64,000 nucleotides of DNA from Halorientalis sp. IM1011. Lineage in GTDB: Archaea; Halobacteriota; Halobacteria; Halobacteriales; Haloarculaceae. The stretch lies in the NCBI RefSeq assembly GCF_001989615.1, contig NZ_CP019067.1:3317614-3381613 (forward strand). The letters are read 5' to 3'. The notes below the pieces were generated by a model that saw only the letters and a program-made list of their open reading frames with translations, did not search any database and was not told where the DNA came from. This document shows positions 55,192-63,970 of this stretch, piece after piece. The translations under genes and the position numbers were made by a program. Numbering within the stretch: the first letter of the stretch is position 1; each line of letters begins with the position of its first letter.

Positions 55192-55388
55192 GGTTCAAAT
55201 CCCTTTCGGCCCGTCCACCTTTTTTCACGGGGGCATCGCCCCGAGCCGGAGGCTCGCGGCTCAACCCCCGCCAAAAAACGTGGGCGAAAAAAGCGGGACT
55301 CGCGCTCCACGCGAGTCCCGTGAACCGCGCTCGCGTAGCTCGCGCGGATGCTTGACAGTGGACGTGGTTCAAATCCCGTTCAGCCCGT
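55192..55388 (+). repeat. two partial copies of the tRNA-Lys 3' end
   Basis: The last 23 bases of tRNA-Lys (55076-55098, T arm and acceptor 3' strand) recur exactly at 55192-55214 and with two mismatches at 55366-55388. The two copies also share GTGGACGT upstream and a similar CCACC/CTACC downstream, so they resemble each other beyond the tRNA part. The pattern is that of attL/attR-like sites left by integration at a tRNA gene. The 353 bases between the tRNA and the next gene hold no recognisable gene. A GC-rich inverted repeat (GGGACTCGCG with CGCGAGTCCC, 55294-55319) is present. Confidence 0.65.
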
Positions 55389-55451
55389 CTACCTCGTTCG
55401 GTACGGTCGCCGGCACGAACCCCTATCAGAGAGCCGGCCATACCGTGAGCC

Positions 55452-56765
55452 ATGACACGCAGACGGGATCTGCTCCGGGTGGGTGCGGCCGCGGTTGGTG
55501 GGGCACTGGCGGGGTGTTCGTTCTTGGAGAGCAACACGCAGCCGTCGGAGTCGGTCGGGACCGAGCAGGTAGCGGCCGGATTTACCGCGCCACTGGGGAT
55601 GGAGACGGTCGGAGACGGTCGCTTTCTGATCGCCGACCAGACAGGACAGGTGTATCCGGTGGATTCGGACGGGCGGCGCGAAGAGCCAGTACTGGACCTC
55701 ACAGATCGAATGGTCGAGCTGAATCCCGGCTACGACGAGCGTGGACTGTTGGGGATTGCGACGGGACCGAACTTCGCTGAGCGGCGGCGACTGTTCGTCC
55801 GGTACAGTGCCCCGCTCCGGTCGGAGATGCCCGACGGATACAGTCACACGTTCGTCCTGTCGTCGTTCGCGGTGGACGAGAACCTGCGGGCGGATCCGTC
55901 GAGCGAGCGAATCGTGCTGGAGATTCCCGAGCCACAGGCGAACCACAACGCCGGATCGGTCACCTTCGGGCCGGACGGATTCCTCTACGTCGGGGTCGGT
56001 GACGGCGGTGGCGGCAACGACGTGGGACAGGGCCACGTCTCGGACTGGTACGACCGTAACGACGGCGGCAACGGGCAAGACATGACCGAGAACCTCCTGG
56101 GGAGTATCCTCCGGATCGACGTGCGCGAGGGTGCGGGCGGGAACGGGCGGGCGTACGGGATCCCCGACGACAACCCACTGGTCGGGCGAGACGGCCTTGC
56201 CGAACAGTACGCCTGGGGCTTTCGCAACCCCTGGCGGTTCTCCTTCACCGACGGACGGTTCTTCGTCGCGGACGTGGGGCAGAATCGGTTCGAGGAGGTC
56301 AACGTCGTCGAGCGGGGCGGCAACTACGGGTGGAACGTCCGGGAAGGGGCCCACTGTTTCAGCACGGACGATCCGGGGTCGCCGCCGGCGAACTGTCCCA
56401 CCGAGACCGACGACGGAGAACCGCTGGAAGATCCGATACTCGAATATTCCCACGAAGGTAACGGTGTCAGTGGGATCTCTGTCATCGGTGGTTACTACTA
56501 CACTGGCGGCATCGGACCACTCTCCGAGCGGTACGTATTCGGCGATTATCAGGCGGAGGGGACGATCTTCACCGCCAGTGAACCCGACGACGGTGGGCTC
56601 TGGAACCTGTCGCGAGTAGAACTGGTGACCGGGAGCGGCGAGGGTCCCGGGCAGTATCTGCTGGCGTTCGGTCGCGATACCGACGGCGAGCTGTACGTGC
56701 TGACGACCGACAGCGGCGGGCCACAGGGGAGTTCCGGCGCCGTCCATCGGCTCGTGGCGGTCTGA
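55452..56765 (+). CDS. PQQ-type sugar dehydrogenase (glucose/sorbosone family), secreted
   Basis: A 437-residue exported protein. The N-terminus has a twin-arginine signal (TRRRDLLRVG) and a lipobox (ALAGCSF). The body is a six-bladed propeller of the soluble glucose dehydrogenase/Asd family: GLLGIATGPNF, NHNAGSVTFGPDGFLYV, GDGGGGNDVGQGH, LRIDV and WGFRNPWRFSF (cited by part). Key His in NHNAG and the YGWNVREGAHC block are present. It oxidises sugars outside the cell, if PQQ or another acceptor is available; many haloarchaeal members are only inferred to use PQQ. Confidence 0.85.
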   Translation: MTRRRDLLRVGAAAVGGALAGCSFLESNTQPSESVGTEQVAAGFTAPLGMETVGDGRFLIADQTGQVYPVDSDGRREEPVLDLTDRMVELNPGYDERGLLGIATGPNFAERRRLFVRYSAPLRSEMPDGYSHTFVLSSFAVDENLRADPSSERIVLEIPEPQANHNAGSVTFGPDGFLYVGVGDGGGGNDVGQGHVSDWYDRNDGGNGQDMTENLLGSILRIDVREGAGGNGRAYGIPDDNPLVGRDGLAEQYAWGFRNPWRFSFTDGRFFVADVGQNRFEEVNVVERGGNYGWNVREGAHCFSTDDPGSPPANCPTETDDGEPLEDPILEYSHEGNGVSGISVIGGYYYTGGIGPLSERYVFGDYQAEGTIFTASEPDDGGLWNLSRVELVTGSGEGPGQYLLAFGRDTDGELYVLTTDSGGPQGSSGAVHRLVAV

Positions 56766-56815
56766 TTCGACTCGCCAGCGAAGAATACTTGTGGTGCCCT
56801 CGTCACGTTCCGACG

Positions 56816-56941
56816 ATGTCAGACTTCGGTAGTTACACCTGTGGGAACTGCGGCGAGGAGTTCAGCGCACACCCGAGCTCGAACGCGGCAGCCAACACCT
56901 ACTGCAGTCCCGCGTGCGAGACCATCGGCAAAGGACTCTGA
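56816..56941 (+). CDS. 41-residue zinc-ribbon protein
   Basis: A tiny gene: MSDFGSYTCGNCGEEFSAHPSS (cited in part), ending YCSPACETIGKGL. Two Cys pairs, C9-x2-C12 and C32-x3-C36, form a treble-clef-like zinc ribbon. TATA-like sequence AGAATACTTG (56782-56791) is about 25-34 bases before the ATG. Its 28-base gap to the convergent guaB stop and clear Cys pattern argue that it is real. Function unknown. Confidence 0.72.
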   Translation: MSDFGSYTCGNCGEEFSAHPSSNAAANTYCSPACETIGKGL

Positions 56942-56968
56942 CCGTCGGTTTCTGGCCGGGAAGGCCGG

Positions 56969-58450
56969 CTACTCTTCGGGGCTGTAGTTCGGCGCTTCGT
57001 CGGTGATGACCACGTCGTGGGGGTGACTCTCCTGCTGGCCGGCCGAGGAGACGCGAACGAACTCCGCGCGCTCTTTGAACTCCGGGATGGTCTCGGCGCC
57101 GACGTAGCCCATCCCGCTTTGCATGCCGCCGACGAGCTGGTGAAGTTCGTCTTCGAGGGGGCCCTGATACGGCGTGGCGGCCTCGACGCCCTCGGGGACG
57201 AACTCCTCGTCTTCGTCTTCCTCCTTGAGGTAGCGTTCGCCCCCGCCGGACTGCATCGCGCCGACGCTTCCCATGCCGCGGTACTGCTTGTACTTCTTGC
57301 CGTTCATCGTGATGACTCGGCCCGGTGCCTCGTCGGTGCCGGCGAAGTAGGAGCCGAGCATCACGGCGTCCGCGCCGGCCGCGATTGCCTTGATCGCGTC
57401 CCCGGAGTAGCGGATGCCGCCGTCGGCGATGACGGGCACGTCCTGCTGGCTGGCCACGTCGGCGACCTGCGCGACGGCGGTGATCTGGGGCATCCCGGAC
57501 CCGGTGACGACGCGGGTAGTACAGATCGACCCGGGGCCGATGCCCACCTTGACGCCGTCGGCGAAGTCGACGACGGCTTCGGCGGCCTCGCGGGTGCCGA
57601 TGTTGCCGACGACCACGTCGGCCTCGACGCGGTCTTTGATGTCGCGGGCGCTCTCGATGACGTTGCGGTTGTGGGCGTGAGCGCAGTCGATGAAGAGCAC
57701 GTCGGCACCGGCGGCGTCGGCGGCAGTCGCGCGTTCGGTGTCGTGGGGACCGACGGCGACGCCGGCGCGGAGTTTGCCGTTCTCGTCGCGGGCGGCGTCG
57801 TCGTACTGGCGGCGCTGGAGGATGCCCTGCATCGTCACCAGTCCGACGAGCCGGTCCGCATCGTCGACGATGGGGACGCGCTCGATCTTGTGGTCGTACA
57901 TCAGTTCGAGCGCTTCGCGGGCGGTCACGTCCTCGGGGGCCGTGATGACCTCGTCGGTCATAGCCTCGCCCACCTCGTCGCGCTCGCCGACCTCCAGGTA
58001 CGGCCGGATGTCGGTGCCGGAGATGATCCCCAGCACTTCGTCGTCCTCGTCGACGACCGGGGCGCCGGAGACGCCCGCCCGCTCCATCATCTCGTCGACA
58101 TCCTGGACCGTCTGGTCCGGGTTGGCCGTAACCACGTCGCGGATGATCAGTTCGTCGGCGCGTTTGATGCGCTCGACTTCGGTGACCATCTCGTCGACGG
58201 TCATGTTCTGGTGGAGGACCCCCAGTCCGCCCTGCCGGGCCATTGCGATAGCCATGTCGCTCTCGGTGACGGTGTCCATCGCGGCCGAGAGAACTGGCAC
58301 GGTGAGCTCGACGTTTTTCGACACCCGCGTCGCCGTGTCCGCCTCGTCCGGTTCGACGCGACTCTCCTTCGGTCGCAGGAGTACGTCGTCGAACGTCAGC
58401 GCCTCCGGAACCCGGAGTTTCTCCGAGAAGAACTCGTTGTCGTTCGCCAT
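56969..58450 (-). CDS. guaB: IMP dehydrogenase
   Basis: A 493-residue full-length enzyme: an (alpha/beta)8 barrel interrupted by a Bateman pair of CBS domains (about 100-215). The catalytic loop is [11 protein letters not shown] with nucleophile C310. GGIRYSGD and the flap [10 protein letters not shown] are present. It makes XMP from IMP, the first step to GMP. The C-terminus has an acidic extension. The ATG at 58450 begins [13 protein letters not shown]. Confidence 0.96.
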   Translation of the reverse strand: MANDNEFFSEKLRVPEALTFDDVLLRPKESRVEPDEADTATRVSKNVELTVPVLSAAMDTVTESDMAIAMARQGGLGVLHQNMTVDEMVTEVERIKRADELIIRDVVTANPDQTVQDVDEMMERAGVSGAPVVDEDDEVLGIISGTDIRPYLEVGERDEVGEAMTDEVITAPEDVTAREALELMYDHKIERVPIVDDADRLVGLVTMQGILQRRQYDDAARDENGKLRAGVAVGPHDTERATAADAAGADVLFIDCAHAHNRNVIESARDIKDRVEADVVVGNIGTREAAEAVVDFADGVKVGIGPGSICTTRVVTGSGMPQITAVAQVADVASQQDVPVIADGGIRYSGDAIKAIAAGADAVMLGSYFAGTDEAPGRVITMNGKKYKQYRGMGSVGAMQSGGGERYLKEEDEDEEFVPEGVEAATPYQGPLEDELHQLVGGMQSGMGYVGAETIPEFKERAEFVRVSSAGQQESHPHDVVITDEAPNYSPEE

Positions 58451-58689
58451 GTAAAGCGTGACACCGGCCCGGGGAAAAACGTTGCGAGACGGCTCGCCCC
58501 AGGATGTAGTTCACACCACACCTGAACAGTTCCCACCACGTTTTCACTGGCCGGAAGTGTGTGAAGGCATTGCAAATTGCCAGTTCGTGCAACGTTCAAT
58601 CAGAGTTATGCGAGAATAGTGGACGATTCCTGTGGCGTGGGATCGGATACCACACAACGTTTATGGCTCCGTCAACACTTGTTACGGGT
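58451..58689. other. intergenic region upstream of guaB
   Basis: No credible gene. It contains the divergent promoters: on the plus strand GTTTATGG (58659-58666) stands 24-31 bases before the possible ATG at 58690. On the minus strand the guaB promoter should lie near 58475-58485 but no clear TATA box was seen there. Confidence 0.35.
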
Positions 58690-58893
58690 ATGGACTCCGC
58701 CAGTCGATCGAACGTGCGTGTCGCGAGCGAGCCGTCCGCAGTTGCGGGTGGCGACTTTACATTTTGCGACGGTCGCACATTCAATACGGCGGAGAATACG
58801 GCCAAAGCGGGCGGCGACGGCGAACCTCGCCGACGCGCCCCGGTATATCGTGTACACCACCCGATGGCCACGGGAGAGGGCCGTTCGCACTGA
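58690..58893 (+). CDS. possible small leaderless protein before DUF5794
   Basis: A 67-codon frame from ATG 58690 to TGA 58891-58893, which directly abuts the DUF5794 ATG. The amino acids (MDSASRSNVRVASEPSAVAGG at the start) are not strongly acidic or structured, and homology is not recognised. The case for it is the well-placed TATA element and the abutting stop. It may equally be a transcribed leader with no product. Confidence 0.3.
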   Translation: MDSASRSNVRVASEPSAVAGGDFTFCDGRTFNTAENTAKAGGDGEPRRRAPVYRVHHPMATGEGRSH

Positions 58894-59739
58894 ATGAGCC
58901 AGTCTCAGCACCCGGTCGCACTCCGTATCGAGCAGCGCGTGGGTGGTGCGACGCGCCTGCTCGCGACCGTCATGTGTCTGCCCCTGCTGGACGGCATCTT
59001 CCCCGCGCTCGTCCTCGCGGGTGCGCTGTCCGACCCGACCGGCATCCTCGAGGTCGGGCTGCTGATCTTCGGCGGGAGCGCGACCGTCGCGGTCATCCTC
59101 GCGGACATGGACGGCTCCCCCAGAGAGCAGGCGAAATCCATCCTGCTCGTCGGGAGCGTCGTGGTCGTCGGTGCCGTGGTCGAGGCGGCGCTGGCCCCGA
59201 CCATCGCCGGGTTCCTCGACCTCGCGGTGTTCGAGCGGTTCGCCGGCCTCGTCATCCTCGCCGTGGCGGCCCAGACCGCCAGCGCCCGGATCGGTGACTA
59301 CCTGCCCCGCCCGGCGATCATCATCGCACTCGGGCTGGTGGCCAGCGTAGATCCCTCGGGTGCGGGGCTGGTCGTCCAGCTCGACCCCGACCTGATGCTG
59401 CGAGCGGCCGCCGCGGCGCTCGTCGCCGTCGTCTTCGCGCTCCACCTGGCCCTCTTCGGCCCGTGGCTGCGGGGCATCGTCGACATCGACCGGTTCCGGT
59501 TCGGGAGCGCCGTTGCCCTCGGTGTCCTCCCGCTGGGTCTGTTCGGTCTGGTGCCCGGCGACGCGCCGCTGGCACTCGCGGTACTTGGGATGACCTTCCT
59601 GTTCGCGTTCGATCCCCAGGACGCGGTGGCGGACCTCCGGTCGGACGACGAGGGCGAAGACGATGACGACGACTACGAGCCCGTCGGCCCGGCGAGCGCC
59701 GACACCGTCGCGGAGGAAGACCACGCGCCCTGGTTGTGA
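58894..59739 (+). CDS. DUF5794 membrane protein
   Basis: A 281-residue protein with about seven membrane helices and a strongly acidic C-terminal tail of some 45 residues. The first helix (RLLATVMCLPLLDGIFPALVLAG, cited by part) and the GGSATVAVILADMDG segment are characteristic of a conserved haloarchaeal family known only as DUF5794. It is followed by a DUF5795 gene, as I would expect in this class. The role is unknown; transport or a membrane sensor is possible. Confidence 0.82.
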   Translation: MSQSQHPVALRIEQRVGGATRLLATVMCLPLLDGIFPALVLAGALSDPTGILEVGLLIFGGSATVAVILADMDGSPREQAKSILLVGSVVVVGAVVEAALAPTIAGFLDLAVFERFAGLVILAVAAQTASARIGDYLPRPAIIIALGLVASVDPSGAGLVVQLDPDLMLRAAAAALVAVVFALHLALFGPWLRGIVDIDRFRFGSAVALGVLPLGLFGLVPGDAPLALAVLGMTFLFAFDPQDAVADLRSDDEGEDDDDDYEPVGPASADTVAEEDHAPWL

Positions 59740-59788
59740 GCGTTCCCGGGAAGGGAAAGCTTAGGGACGTGACCCCGCGAGTGTGGGT

Positions 59789-60017
59789 ATGGCCGACAAC
59801 CGCGTCGTTCAGGGCCGGATGGTCACGCCCGGCAAACTGGCAGAGCTCATCGAAGGGGAGAGCGTGATGGACGCAGAAGCGATCGAGGACGCCGACCGGG
59901 ACTGCCCCGAATGCGGCGGTAACGTCCTCCGAAGTGGGCTACATGCCCTCCGTCACCGAGTTCGTCACCGGCCAGAAGTGCCAGGACTGTGACTGGTCCG
60001 ACACGGACCGGGACTGA
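59789..60017 (+). pseudogene. DUF5795 zinc-ribbon protein, frameshifted
   Basis: From ATG 59789 the frame reads MADNRVVQGRMVTPGKLAEL (DUF5795 start) to DRDCPECGGNVL. After about 59925-59933 the family sequence continues in the next frame (VGYMPSVTEFVTGQKCQDCDW) to the TGA at 60015-60017. One extra base therefore splits a protein that should be about 75 residues with two Cys pairs (CPEC and CQDC). The break falls in a run of other frameshifts that continues to the window end. The intact protein would be a small zinc ribbon of unknown role. Confidence 0.75.
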
Positions 60018-60062
60018 TCGAATCGAAATCCCTTTAGGGAGACTCATCCAAGCAGGTGATGC

Positions 60063-60240
60063 GGGGTCGTGGCCAAGTCCGGCATGGCGACTGACTCCAG
60101 AGGCACCGCGCCCGGTGACGAAACTCCAGACTGATATACTGAGCGGACGGCTGATCACCGCCCGCGCTGATGACCCTCTGGAGTTCCGAGGCGCGACCGG
60201 AGATATCAGTCGATCGGGAGTTCAAATCTCTCCGACCCCA
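60063..60240 (+). tRNA. tRNA-Trp (CCA) with intron
   Basis: Exon 1 is 60063-60100 (GGGGTCG acceptor ... CTCCAG) and exon 2 60205-60240 (A-TCAGT... CGACCCC-A). They give anticodon CCA, stem ACTGA with TCAGT, and a normal T arm. The 104-base intron (60101-60204) after position 37 is the position used by haloarchaeal pre-tRNA-Trp. It includes C-box-like GTGACGA (60115-60121), C'-box GCTGATGA (60166-60173) and several CTGA boxes. The haloarchaeal intron is a box C/D RNA guiding methylation in tRNA-Trp itself. UCUGGAGU at 60177-60184 is complementary to the anticodon loop (ACUCCAGA). Confidence 0.95.
60101..60204 (+). ncRNA. box C/D guide RNA inside the tRNA-Trp intron
   Basis: The intron carries C/C'-like boxes (60115-60121 and 60166-60173), CTGA D-type boxes near 60130-60152, and a guide 60177-60184 complementary to ACUCCAGA around position 34 of its own tRNA. 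This matches the established haloarchaeal arrangement in which the intron directs 2'-O-methylation of C34 and U39. The exact D-box choice is my reading. Confidence 0.75.
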
Positions 60241-60274
60241 CTTCCTGACGAACCGATATCCGGGAGCTCCGCGT

Positions 60275-60645
60275 TCACTCCTCGTACTCGTACTGATTCA
60301 GCGTCGTAAACATAACGTCCTCCAGTACCTCCTCGCTCGTCGCTTCTAACACGACGGGCGGGGCGACGCCCTCGTCCTCGGCTTCGAGCCAGCGACCGAC
60401 GCAGAGACACCAGCGGTCGCCGGGTTCCAGTCCGGGGAAGTTCAGTTCCGGACGGGGCGTCACGAGGTCGTTCCCGCGGGGACGCGCTGAACTCGAGAAA
60501 CTCCTCGGTGACGACGGCACAGATCTCGTGCCGGCCGGCGTCGGCGGGGTGGGGGCGACAGCAGCCGTCCCGCTCGAAACCGGTCGCCGGGTCGTCGGCT
60601 GCAGGTCTCTAGCTCCATCCCGAGGACGTTCTGCTCGTCGGTCAT
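60275..60645 (-). pseudogene. DUF2237 family protein, two frameshifts
   Basis: The expected protein (about 120 residues) begins at ATG 60645 (MTDEQNVLGMELETC), moves to a second frame at about 60590-60600 (DPATGF-like ... CCRPHPADAG ... HEICAVVTEEF), and to a third at about 60475-60485 (RGNDLVTPRPELNFPGLEPGDRW, cited by part) before stopping at 60275. Both shifts are one base; the second is at a CCCC run. The segments match the conserved DUF2237 fold, whose function is unknown. Sequencing error is the simplest explanation. Confidence 0.7.
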
Positions 60646-60703
60646 ACCACCGATTGTGGCGGACGGCGGAAAGAGGTGTCCACCGACAACGGAAAGCGGG
60701 TCG

Positions 60704-62955
60704 TCAGTAGCCGTTCTCCTGAGCGTCCACGACCGCCACCGCCGCCAGATTGACAATATCATTGACCTCGTCGCCGCGCTGGAGGACGTGGACGGGCTTG
60801 TCCATACCGACGAGCATCGGACCGATAGCTTCGGCTCCACCCAGACGCTGGAGGAGTTTGTAGCCGATGTTGCCAGCTTCCAGATTGGGGAAGACGAGGA
60901 CGTTCGCGGGGCCGTCGAGGTCGGAGAACTCGTAGTCCTCGGTCAGCAGGTCCTCGACGACGGCGGTGTCGGCCTGCATCTCGCCGTCGACGGGAAAATC
61001 AACGTCGGGGTCGGCCCGGAGCCGCTGGGCGGCCTCGCGGGGCTTGCGCGTCCCTTCGTTGTCGACCGAGCCGAAGTCCGAGTAGGAGAGCAGGGCGGCG
61101 CGGGGGTCCACGTCGAACCGGCGGGCGAGGTCGGCGGTGTGGCGCGTGACCTCTTCGAGCACGTCGGCGTCGGGGTTCTGGTTGACGGTGGCGTCGGCGA
61201 CGAAGACGACGCGGTTCTTGAACGTGAGCATGTAGACCGCCGGCGGCGTAGTCGGCGTCGTCGGCGGTACCCACGACCTGCAGCGGTGGCTTGAGCGCCG
61301 AGGGATAGTTGTGGGTGAGGCCGGTCAACATCACGTCGGCGTCGCCCATCTCGACCATGACGCTGGCGAGGTAGTTGTCGTCCTCGACGAGGTCGGCGGC
61401 CTCGGTCCGCGTAATCCCGTTTGCGCTTCCGGAGTTCGTACAACGCTCGGCGTAGGGATCGAGCTGGTCTTCCTCCGGGTCGACGACGACGGGATCGAAG
61501 TCCAGTCCGAGGTCGTCGATGGACCGCCAGATCACTTCGCGGTCGGCCGACGAGGATGGGTTCGGCGATCCCTTCGGCGGCGAGCTGATGGCCAGCGCGA
61601 ACGATCTTCTCGTCGTCGCCCTCCGCGAGAACGACCCGTTTCGGTGCGTTCGTCGCGCGGTTGAGGACGACCCGCATCATCTCCCTCGACTTGCCGAGGC
61701 GGGCCTCGAGCCGTTCGCGGTAGGAGTCGAGGTCGAGGTCGCGACGTGCCGCACCGCTGTCCATCGCGGCGCTGGCGACGGCGGTGGCCACCTCGAACAG
61801 GACGCGCGAGTCCAGCGGTTTCGGGATGATGTAGTCGGGGCCGAACTGGAGCGGTTCGTCGTCGTAGGCCTTCCTGACCGCGTCGGGCACGTCGGTCCGT
61901 GCGAGGCGGGCGATGGCCTCGGCCGCGGCGACTTTCATCGCCTCGTTGATCTCGGTCGCGCGGACGTCTAGCGCGCCCGGAAGATGAAGGGGAACCCGAG
62001 GACGTTGTTCACCTGATTCGGGTAGTCCGAGCGGCCGGTCGCGACGATCACGGTGTCGTCGCGGGCCGCCTTGGCCGACGCGTAGTCGATCTCGGGATCG
62101 GGATTGGCCATGGCGAAGACGACTGGGTTCTCGGCCATCGACCGGACCATCTCCTGGGAGACGATGCCGCCGACCGAGAGGCCGACGAACACGTCCGCGC
62201 CGGCCATGGCGTCGGCGAGGTCGCCGCGCTCCTCGGGTTGGCTGGCGAAGGGCTCGACGAACTCGTCGAGGTCGTCGCGCTCGGTCGTGATGATCCCGTG
62301 TTCGTCCGCAATCGTGATCTGCTCGCGGGGACGCCCAGCGAGACGTAGAAGCGAGCGGTCGCGGTCGCGGCGGCCCCCGCGCCGGCGAAAGTGATGTCGA
62401 GATCCTCGATGTCCTTCTCGAGGATGTGGGTGGCGTTCAGCAGGGCCGCGCCGGTGATGATGGCGGTCCCGTGTTGATCGTCGTGGAAGACGGGGATCGA
62501 CATGCGTTCGCGGAGGCGCTCCTCGATCTCGAAACACTCCGGCGCTTTGATGTCCTCCAGATTGATCCCGCGAAGGTCGGCTCCATGCCGGCGACGGCCT
62601 CGACGAACGCGTCGGGCTCGTCGAAGTCGTACTCCACGTCGAACACGTCGATGTCCGCGAAGCGCTTGAACAGGACGCCCTTGCCTTCCATCACGGGTTT
62701 GGAGGCCTGTGCGCCGATGTCGCCCAGTCCGAGCACGGCGGAGCCGTTCGAGACGACGCCGACGAGGTTGCCCTTGGCGGTGTAGGTGTAGGCCTCGGTG
62801 GGGTCGTCGTCGATCTCGCGGCAGGGGGCGGCGACGCCCGGCGAATACGCGAGGCTCAGATCGCGTTGCGTGTTGGTCGGTTTGGTCGTCTCCGTCTCGA
62901 TCTTCCCGGGCGGATCGGTCCGGTGGTACTCCAGTGCGTCCTCGTCCAGTCCCAT
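60704..62955 (-). pseudogene. NADP-malic enzyme with phosphotransacetylase domain (MaeB-like), multiply frameshifted
   Basis: Reading across frames, homology to MaeB-type malic enzyme is continuous from ATG 62955 to 60704, about 750 residues. Pieces in order are the N-terminal [13 protein letters not shown]; the metal and substrate region [19 protein letters not shown] (cited by part) with FHDDQHGTA; the NADP-binding [27 protein letters not shown] and [16 protein letters not shown]; then the phosphotransacetylase-like domain RVVLAEGDDEKI to AVVDAQENGY. Shifts occur near 62570, 62330, 61970, 61545, a compensating pair near 61440, and 61240. No stop-rich decay or deletion is seen between shifts, which favours sequencing error in a functional gene. 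The enzyme would decarboxylate malate to pyruvate. Confidence 0.8.
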
Positions 62956-63103
62956 ACATGAGGCCAGTCACCGCGCGGACAAAAATCGTGCCCGGGCCGC
63001 GCGGGCAGATGCCACACCGATTGGGCACTTCCATCCGAGTCTGAACCACGATCGGTCACCGCAACCGGGACTTATTCGCCGCTGGCGTCCCTGGTCCGAG
63101 TCG

Positions 63104-63931
63104 ATGGGTGGTGTCACCGTCGCCCGGTCTCGAACGGTCGTCCGCGACCTGGGCATGATCGGGGCCGTCGCGGCCCTGCTCGTCTGGGTCCACGTCGCGC
63201 TTCCGCCCTCGATCAAGACGCGACTGGCTTTCCGACACGAGTCGGTCGCCCGTCTCGCTGTACACCAGCGCGTTCGTCCACCTCGATCTGATGCCTGCTG
63301 AGCAACGTGGCGGGCTACGTCGCCGCGGCCCTGGTGGCCTACGGCCTCTGCGTCCAGATCGGGAACCGGCGATGGTTCCGCGTGACCTTCGCCTGCTTCG
63401 TACTCGTCTTCCCCGTCCTGGTGAGCCTCACCAGCTACGCCATCATCGGACTGCTCTACCCCGGTATCGAGCCGGTGAGCCGCGGGTTCTCGGGCGTCGG
63501 TGCGGGCTTCGCCGGCTTCGTCTTCGTCACCCTGCTCGCGGCGCTGACCCGGCTGTACGACTACCGCGTGGCTGGCTACATCGGACTCGCCATCTGGCTC
63601 TTGCTCCTGTTCGAGGTGTACCTCATCTACGTCGGGAACGTGACACTCCCGTCGGCGGTCTCTTCGTCGTCGGCTGGGGGCCTGCCTGGTAGGGATCGGC
63701 CGGGCGTCGACAGGTCCACTGATACTCTCACGGTCCCCGTCACGGGTCGAACTCCTCCAGATACTACAGACTGCGCTCGTCGTGATCCTGCTGGTGAGTT
63801 TCGTCTCCGTCCTGTTCCCACCGGAGATCGTCGAGGACGGGACGGTCACGAACATCTTCGCACACGCCGCCGGCTTCCTCTACGGCATCGGCGGGGCAGC
63901 AGTGACCGCGTGGTACACCCGAGTGGGGTGA
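63104..63931 (+). pseudogene. rhomboid intramembrane serine protease, multiply frameshifted
   Basis: From ATG 63104 (MGGVTVARS) a seven-helix rhomboid can be followed across frames to TGA 63929-63931. N-terminal FVHLDLM plus LLSNVAGYV matches the HxxxxHxxxN motif, RGFSGVGAGFAGF contains the active-site Ser in GFSG, and NIFAHAAGFLYGIGGAA carries the catalytic His. Shifts lie near 63255, 63295, 63645 and 63680. Between shifts the sequence is well conserved, again pointing to indel errors. It would cut membrane proteins within their transmembrane segments. Confidence 0.72.
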
Positions 63932-63970
63932 CCGGCGAAACAGTTATGTGTGTTACTGTCTAACGTGGGT

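Noticed and set aside
55079..55702. 207-codon minus-strand frame containing repeated AERDLNHVH
   Set aside because: The peptide repeats come from the duplicated tRNA-Lys 3' ends read backwards; this is a common false gene in haloarchaeal annotation.
60030..60040. CCCTTTAGGGAG before tRNA-Trp as a possible iron operator
   Set aside because: It lacks the TTAGG-N4-CCTAA spacing and arms; more likely part of the tRNA promoter.
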